Part shown: positions 60,318 to 64,000 of the stretch, in pieces | Position numbering within the stretch: position 1 is the stretch's first letter | How the letters are laid out: every line of letters starts with the position of its first letter | NCBI GenBank assembly: GCA_023150875.1 | Contig: JAKLKC010000013.1 | Span: forward strand, 1 to 64,000 | DNA: 64,000 nt | Source of the DNA: Myxococcota bacterium | GTDB lineage: Bacteria > Myxococcota_A > UBA796 > UBA9615 > JAKLKC01 | Direction of reading: 5' to 3' | Notes under the pieces: model-generated | Seen by the model: only the letters and a program-made list of their open reading frames with translations | Database searches by the model: none | Told to the model about the DNA's origin: nothing | Made by a program: the position numbers and the translations under genes

Positions 60318-61838
60318 CTACCCGAGGTGCTGGTGCTGCGGGTCGGTGACCGCGTGGGAATGGGCGATCCCGGTGAAGGTGTGGGTGTGGGCCGCCTGGG
60401 TCAGGGTCCGGTCGGCGGCGTAGACGGCGACAAAGCGGCGGGCGCCGTTGGGGGCGGTGGTGGGGGTCACCGCCGAGTTGGTGCCGTCCCAGGTGCTCGC
60501 TTCGGTCGCGCCGTTCACGGACAGCTCGCCGACGCCCCGGGTGCTGAAGTCCTTGACCCGGGGGATCGCCGCGGAGCCCACACCCAGCTTGCTGCCGGCG
60601 CCGATGCTGGCGGTGGCGGCGTCGGCGCCCGCCGCGGCCTTGGTCGCGGAGGTGACGGTCTTGAAGACCTTGGTCCCGACCACGGTGTTGCCGGGGTTGG
60701 CGACGAAGGTCTCGTTGACCGCCTGGTCGAACTGGTCGGTACCGACCACGTTGACGTTGCCGCCGTCCCAGGTGGCGCCGAAGGCGACCTGGAGGTTGCG
60801 GGGCGTGCCGGGGTTGGTGAACGGCCCGGGGAAGTTCGGGGACGCCTGGTTGCCGGCGTAGGCGGCATGGACATCGGTGGTGCTGGGGGCCGAAGGGGTC
60901 CCGAGGTCCTGGGCCATCGTCAGCACCGCGGCGGCGATGGCGGGGGTCTGGTTGTCGAGGGTGCCGGCGGCGGCGGTGTTGCCCAGGGAGATCCCGGTGC
61001 CGGCGGCCCGGGTAGCGGGCGGGGCGTCGGGCTGGGCGTCCATCAGGGCGTAGACGGTCGCGGTGGCGGTCACCTGGGGGTTGCCGGCGCCGAGGCGGTG
61101 GGCGATGCCGACGACCAGCCGTAGGCGGGGGAGGATGGGGCCGACCACGGCCTCGTCGAGGTAGCCGGTGAGCAGGCCGAGGTTGTCGGTGGTGTCGGTG
61201 AACAGGTTGCCGGCCCCGGCGTTGGCCCAGGGTCCGGCGCCGCCGATGGCGTGGTCGATGCGGCAGTCGAGGTTGGCGTTCAGGGCCCGGGCGGTGACGT
61301 CGAGGGCGGCCCTCACCTGGGCGCCGTCGAAGTCCATGGGGACGGGGAAGACATACTCCTTGCGCGAGCCGTCGGCGTTGGACGCCAGGACGGCACCCGC
61401 CACGAGTTGCTGGAGGGAGGGGGCCTGGCCGGGCTGGCTGTAGGTCTCCCAGGCCAGCATCGGCAGGGCGGTGAAGGTCACCTGGGGGTTGCCGCCGCCG
61501 AGTCGGCTCGACACCGTGAGCAGCACCCTGAGGAAGGGCAGGAGGATGCCGGCGCTGCGGACGCTGGCGGCGCCCGAGAGCAGGGCGACGGCGTCGGTGG
61601 TGTCGTTGATCTGCGCCGCCGCGCCCACGTTGGCCCAGGGGCCGGACGCGGAAGGGCCGTGCTGGAGCTGGGCCTGGATGTCGCAGTTGGGGTCCCGGGC
61701 GGTCAGCGGGAGCACGATGCGGACCCGGGGCGGGGACAGCCAGGACAGGGGGCCGACGGCGGTCTGGGCGGCAGCGCCATTCCCAGCGCTGCGGTAGACC
61801 TGGGGGACGGTCTCGGGGATGAGCTTGGAGTAGGGCAT
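60318..61838 (-). CDS. Spike/fibre-like beta protein with HxH tip
   Basis: The 506-aa product contains two copies of a beta domain about 150 residues apart (NCDIQAQLQHGPSASGPWAN / NLDCRIDHAIGGAGPWANAG; SSRLGGGNPQVTFTALPM / AHRLGAGNPQVTATATVY). A phage-typical domain follows (VVGTDQFDQAVNETFVANPG, GTKVFKTVTSATKAAAG). The end is QAAHTHTFTGIAHSHAVTDP plus QHQHLG, a cluster of HxH motifs like the metal-binding tip of T4-type fibres. This indicates a receptor-binding fibre or spike. It sits between lysozyme and GHKL genes in element B only. Confidence 0.78.
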   Translation of the reverse strand: MPYSKLIPETVPQVYRSAGNGAAAQTAVGPLSWLSPPRVRIVLPLTARDPNCDIQAQLQHGPSASGPWANVGAAAQINDTTDAVALLSGAASVRSAGILLPFLRVLLTVSSRLGGGNPQVTFTALPMLAWETYSQPGQAPSLQQLVAGAVLASNADGSRKEYVFPVPMDFDGAQVRAALDVTARALNANLDCRIDHAIGGAGPWANAGAGNLFTDTTDNLGLLTGYLDEAVVGPILPRLRLVVGIAHRLGAGNPQVTATATVYALMDAQPDAPPATRAAGTGISLGNTAAAGTLDNQTPAIAAAVLTMAQDLGTPSAPSTTDVHAAYAGNQASPNFPGPFTNPGTPRNLQVAFGATWDGGNVNVVGTDQFDQAVNETFVANPGNTVVGTKVFKTVTSATKAAAGADAATASIGAGSKLGVGSAAIPRVKDFSTRGVGELSVNGATEASTWDGTNSAVTPTTAPNGARRFVAVYAADRTLTQAAHTHTFTGIAHSHAVTDPQHQHLG

Positions 61839-61856
61839 GGCGGTCTCCGCGCCCGG

Positions 61857-62837
61857 TCAGGCCAGGCGGACGGGGGCGTCCCCGAGCTGGGGGTCCTTCA
61901 GGATGGCGGTGCGCCGGGACAGGATGTCCCGGTACAGGTCGAGGGAGCCGGCGTGCAGGTGCCACTCGGGGCCCACCGCCACCCACCGCAGGCGGCCCGA
62001 CGAGGGGGAGTCCGGGGCGGTGGTGCGCCGGGCGCGGTCGGCGGCGCCCTGGGCATAGGCGGCGAGGAGGTCGCGGTAGGGGACGGTGACGGCTTGGCCG
62101 GCGGCGGTGTAAGCGGCCTTCATCCGGGCGGCGACCTGGTCGGCGGCTCCGGCGCCCTGCTGGACGGCGGTGTCGAAGAAGAGGGCGAGGGCCCGCTCGG
62201 TGGGGACGTTCAGCCTCCGGGCGACTGCCTCGGCGGCCTGGAGGTGCTCGCCCTCCCGGGCGAGGCGGTCCTGGGCCTCCTGGAAGGGCGGGTGCTTGCC
62301 GGCGGCGCGGAAGCGGGACAGCCAGGGCTCCTCCCACAGGCGGCGGCCATCGACGGAGGCGGTGGCGCCCCCGCCCGCGGCCTGGAGGAGCTTCGGCCAG
62401 GAGGGGCCGAAGACCCGCTGAAAGGCGGGGGCGTCGAGGCCGTACATGGCGCCGAGCAGGCGGTAGAGGCCCGCCCGGTTCCACTGGAGGATGCCGAAGG
62501 AGAGGCCGGCGCCGTCGCGGTTGGGGTTGACGGCGTCGTACCCGCCCTCGTGGCGCATCACGCGGGCGATGACTCGCGGGACCCAGGTCATGCGGCTCAC
62601 CAGGTCCGTCGCGGCGTGGGCGGCGTCGGTCACTACGTCGGCGACCTGGCCGGGGACCGCCACGGCGGCGTCGAGGAGGGAGGGGGTGGGAACGGGAGGG
62701 ATGACCGCGCCGTCCGGGGTAGGAGAGCCCCCGGGCTGGGACGTGGGGGCCTCCCGGCGTCCCGCGGCGGCGGCGAGGGCGAGCACACCCACAGCCCCGG
62801 CGCCGCCGAGGAGGAGCAGTCCCTTGGCGGCGGCCAT
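61857..62837 (-). CDS. Membrane-anchored lysozyme-like hydrolase, copy B
   Basis: The 326-aa paralogue of the 864-1832 product starts at ATG 62837 (MAAAKGLLLLGGAGAVGVLA, membrane anchor). The core has MRHEGGYDAVNPNRDG and LSFGILQWNRAGL, with the same putative catalytic Glu. The C-terminal block is SSGRLRWVAVGPEWHLHAG. Alignment with copy A is good along the whole length, most divergent in the Pro/Ala linker. TGATG overlap with the DarB-like gene is kept as in copy A. Confidence 0.77.
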   Translation of the reverse strand: MAAAKGLLLLGGAGAVGVLALAAAAGRREAPTSQPGGSPTPDGAVIPPVPTPSLLDAAVAVPGQVADVVTDAAHAATDLVSRMTWVPRVIARVMRHEGGYDAVNPNRDGAGLSFGILQWNRAGLYRLLGAMYGLDAPAFQRVFGPSWPKLLQAAGGGATASVDGRRLWEEPWLSRFRAAGKHPPFQEAQDRLAREGEHLQAAEAVARRLNVPTERALALFFDTAVQQGAGAADQVAARMKAAYTAAGQAVTVPYRDLLAAYAQGAADRARRTTAPDSPSSGRLRWVAVGPEWHLHAGSLDLYRDILSRRTAILKDPQLGDAPVRLA

Positions 62838-64000
62838 CAGGCGGCCCTCGGAGCGGCGGGGGCGGAAGCCTCGCCGGCCTCGGCGGCCTTGCGGGCAGCG
62901 GCGAGCAGGTCGCGGGGGATCTTCCGTCCCCACCAGTAGTCGCCTGCCGCCTCCAGCTCGCCGAACTTGAGGCCGGACGCGGGGGCGAGGTCCAGGAAGG
63001 CCCGCCACCCGGCGGCGGTGGGCGGCAGCACGTCCCCACTGGCGAGGCCCGGACCGCGGGCCACGGTCAGCTTGCCGGCCACCACCACCGGGACCTTCTG
63101 GTCGTCCACGTAGTAGGGGCTGGCCTCGGCCATCGACCGCACGATCCGGCCCGCCATCCGCGGCCACCACTTCTCCACCCAGGCGTCGGAGGCGAGGGAC
63201 CACCCGAGGGTCGGCCAGTTGCCCCACCGGCGCAGGTCGCGGTCGACGCGGGCGGCGAGGGCCTGCTCGGTACGGCCGTCGTCGTCCTCGGGCCAGGTCG
63301 GGGACAGGTGCTCGGGCTGGATCCCCATCCCCGCCACCTGCTCCACCTTCTGCGACGACCAGGTGCCCGAGCCCGCCTCCCGGGCGGCGATCTCCGTGCC
63401 CCGCACCTTGCCGAACTCTGCGTAGTTGACCCGGTCGGGGTTGAAGGGGGAGGGCATTCCCACCCGCAGGCCCTCATATACCGGGGCCTGCCCGTCTTGG
63501 GGGACCAGCACGTCGGTGTCGCGGACGGCGTACATCCACTCCGCCCAGGGCCAGGCGGCGGGGTCCACCCGGGCGAGGTCCTTCAGGCGCTCTTCCCCCT
63601 CCAGGCGCAGGCGGGCGGCCTCGGTGGGGTCGGCGGCGGTCTCCGCCTTGCGGAACCGGGCGTTGGCCGACTTGAGGAGGCGGGCGGCGTCGGCGGCGAC
63701 CTTCTTGCGGGCGTCCGCCTCGCGCCGAGCGCGGACCTCGGCGAGGCGGCGGGCGGTCTTCTCCGGGTCCCGGGAGATGAGGAGCAGGATCTCCTCGGGC
63801 CCCAGCTCCATCTGGGCGCCGGGGTTGTTGGTGTCCCGGGCCTGGGAGGACAGCAGTTCGGTCATCCACCCGAGCTTCCCCTGGATGAGGTTGAACCTCA
63901 GCCCGTCCTGGGAGCGCCGGGCGAAGTAGTAGTCGATCTCGATGGTCTGGAGGGTGTTGCCCTGGCGGACCCCGCGGCCGTTGCGCTGCTGCAAGGTCGC
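62837..64000 (-). CDS. DarB-like methyltransferase-helicase, copy B (C-terminal part; start beyond window)
   Basis: The last 387 residues of a second helicase are in the window, beginning near QQRNGRGVRQGNTLQ (motif VI region). They continue with YYFARRSQDGLRFNLIQGKL, then GPEEILLLISRDPEKTARRL, and end APAAPRAA. Identity with the C-terminus of the 1832-6910 protein is high by eye, with scattered substitutions. The rest of the gene lies right of the window, so its motifs I-V and methyltransferase domain cannot be checked here. Confidence 0.88.
   Translation of the reverse strand, partial: ATLQQRNGRGVRQGNTLQTIEIDYYFARRSQDGLRFNLIQGKLGWMTELLSSQARDTNNPGAQMELGPEEILLLISRDPEKTARRLAEVRARREADARKKVAADAARLLKSANARFRKAETAADPTEAARLRLEGEERLKDLARVDPAAWPWAEWMYAVRDTDVLVPQDGQAPVYEGLRVGMPSPFNPDRVNYAEFGKVRGTEIAAREAGSGTWSSQKVEQVAGMGIQPEHLSPTWPEDDDGRTEQALAARVDRDLRRWGNWPTLGWSLASDAWVEKWWPRMAGRIVRSMAEASPYYVDDQKVPVVVAGKLTVARGPGLASGDVLPPTAAGWRAFLDLAPASGLKFGELEAAGDYWWGRKIPRDLLAAARKAAEAGEASAPAAPRAA

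Noticed and set aside
57478-63039. Single 1853-aa ORF covering GHKL ATPase, spike and lysozyme region
   Set aside because: Only the last 858 residues (from 60054 down) are protein-like; the upstream part is an antiframe of the spike and lysozyme genes, which are supported by their own motifs.
1-64000. tRNA or rRNA genes at element boundaries
   Set aside because: No cloverleaf or rRNA-like segment was recognised by eye at 27.5, 31.2, 33, 43.2 or 56.8 kb; a tRNA search program would be needed to exclude them.

Overview
The window is a very GC-rich stretch (roughly 70% by eye) whose gene content points to a Myxococcota-like (deltaproteobacterial) host carrying mobile elements. The host clue is in the 51-56 kb region: a run of small lipoproteins, several with acidic linkers after the lipobox, a CHSG-type lipoprotein, and a MYXO-CTERM-like sorting tail (Cys-Gly-Gly-Cys, hydrophobic stretch, Arg cluster). 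No rRNA, tRNA or CRISPR array was recognised.

Layout. (1) 1-27.7 kb, 'element A': a virus- or plasmid-like element cut by the left window edge. A leftward operon (12.2 to <1 kb) encodes small beta-rich, membrane and acidic/basic proteins, a transglutaminase-like peptidase, a DarB-like methyltransferase-helicase, a membrane-anchored lysozyme-like enzyme and a GHKL ATPase. A rightward operon (12.65-16.1 kb) encodes an amidase and membrane or coiled-coil proteins. Between them is a 456-bp region with two identically built, outward-facing promoter-like blocks and an array of GGGGTAGC repeats. A second leftward operon (21.7-16.2 kb) carries replication and regulation genes: its own sigma factor, a DnaQ-type exonuclease, a PrimPol-like protein and a VapE-like ATPase. 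An XRE repressor and paired operators separate it from a rightward operon of very small overlapping genes (22.7-27.7 kb). (2) 27.7-33 kb: a lower-GC TcmP/three-Cys (Gp37/Gp68, DUF5131) gene pair between 14-bp direct repeats, followed by two convergent large serine recombinases. (3) 33.4-38.2 kb: a BRO-N protein and a 1011-aa primase-helicase, ending in a perfect hairpin and a two-orientation array of 9-bp repeats. (4) 38.4-43.2 kb: a lower-GC restriction-modification-like island (adenine methyltransferase, PD-(D/E)XK-like nuclease, GNAT-like protein). (5) 43.2-56.7 kb: a metal-resistance and envelope region (CzcD, PII-like, CzcCBA, lipoproteins) with a decayed and an intact copy of a cation transporter on its two sides. 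(6) 56.9-64 kb, 'element B': a serine resolvase, then GHKL ATPase, zinc ribbon, spike-like protein, lysozyme and DarB-like helicase. This is a second, diverged copy of the module seen at the left edge, in the same orientation, and it runs off the right edge.

How it works together (inference). The DarB-like/lysozyme/GHKL cassette looks like an injected or entry module: anti-restriction, wall penetration and an ATP-driven factor. It occurs twice about 60 kb apart, which suggests two related elements rather than one gene family expansion. Element A has replication, its own sigma factor, a repressor switch, lytic enzymes and structural-looking membrane and beta proteins, but I see no terminase, portal, tape-measure or tail-sheath gene. 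It is therefore a candidate tailless (possibly membrane-containing) virus or a virus-derived plasmid of an undescribed group. This remains a hypothesis.
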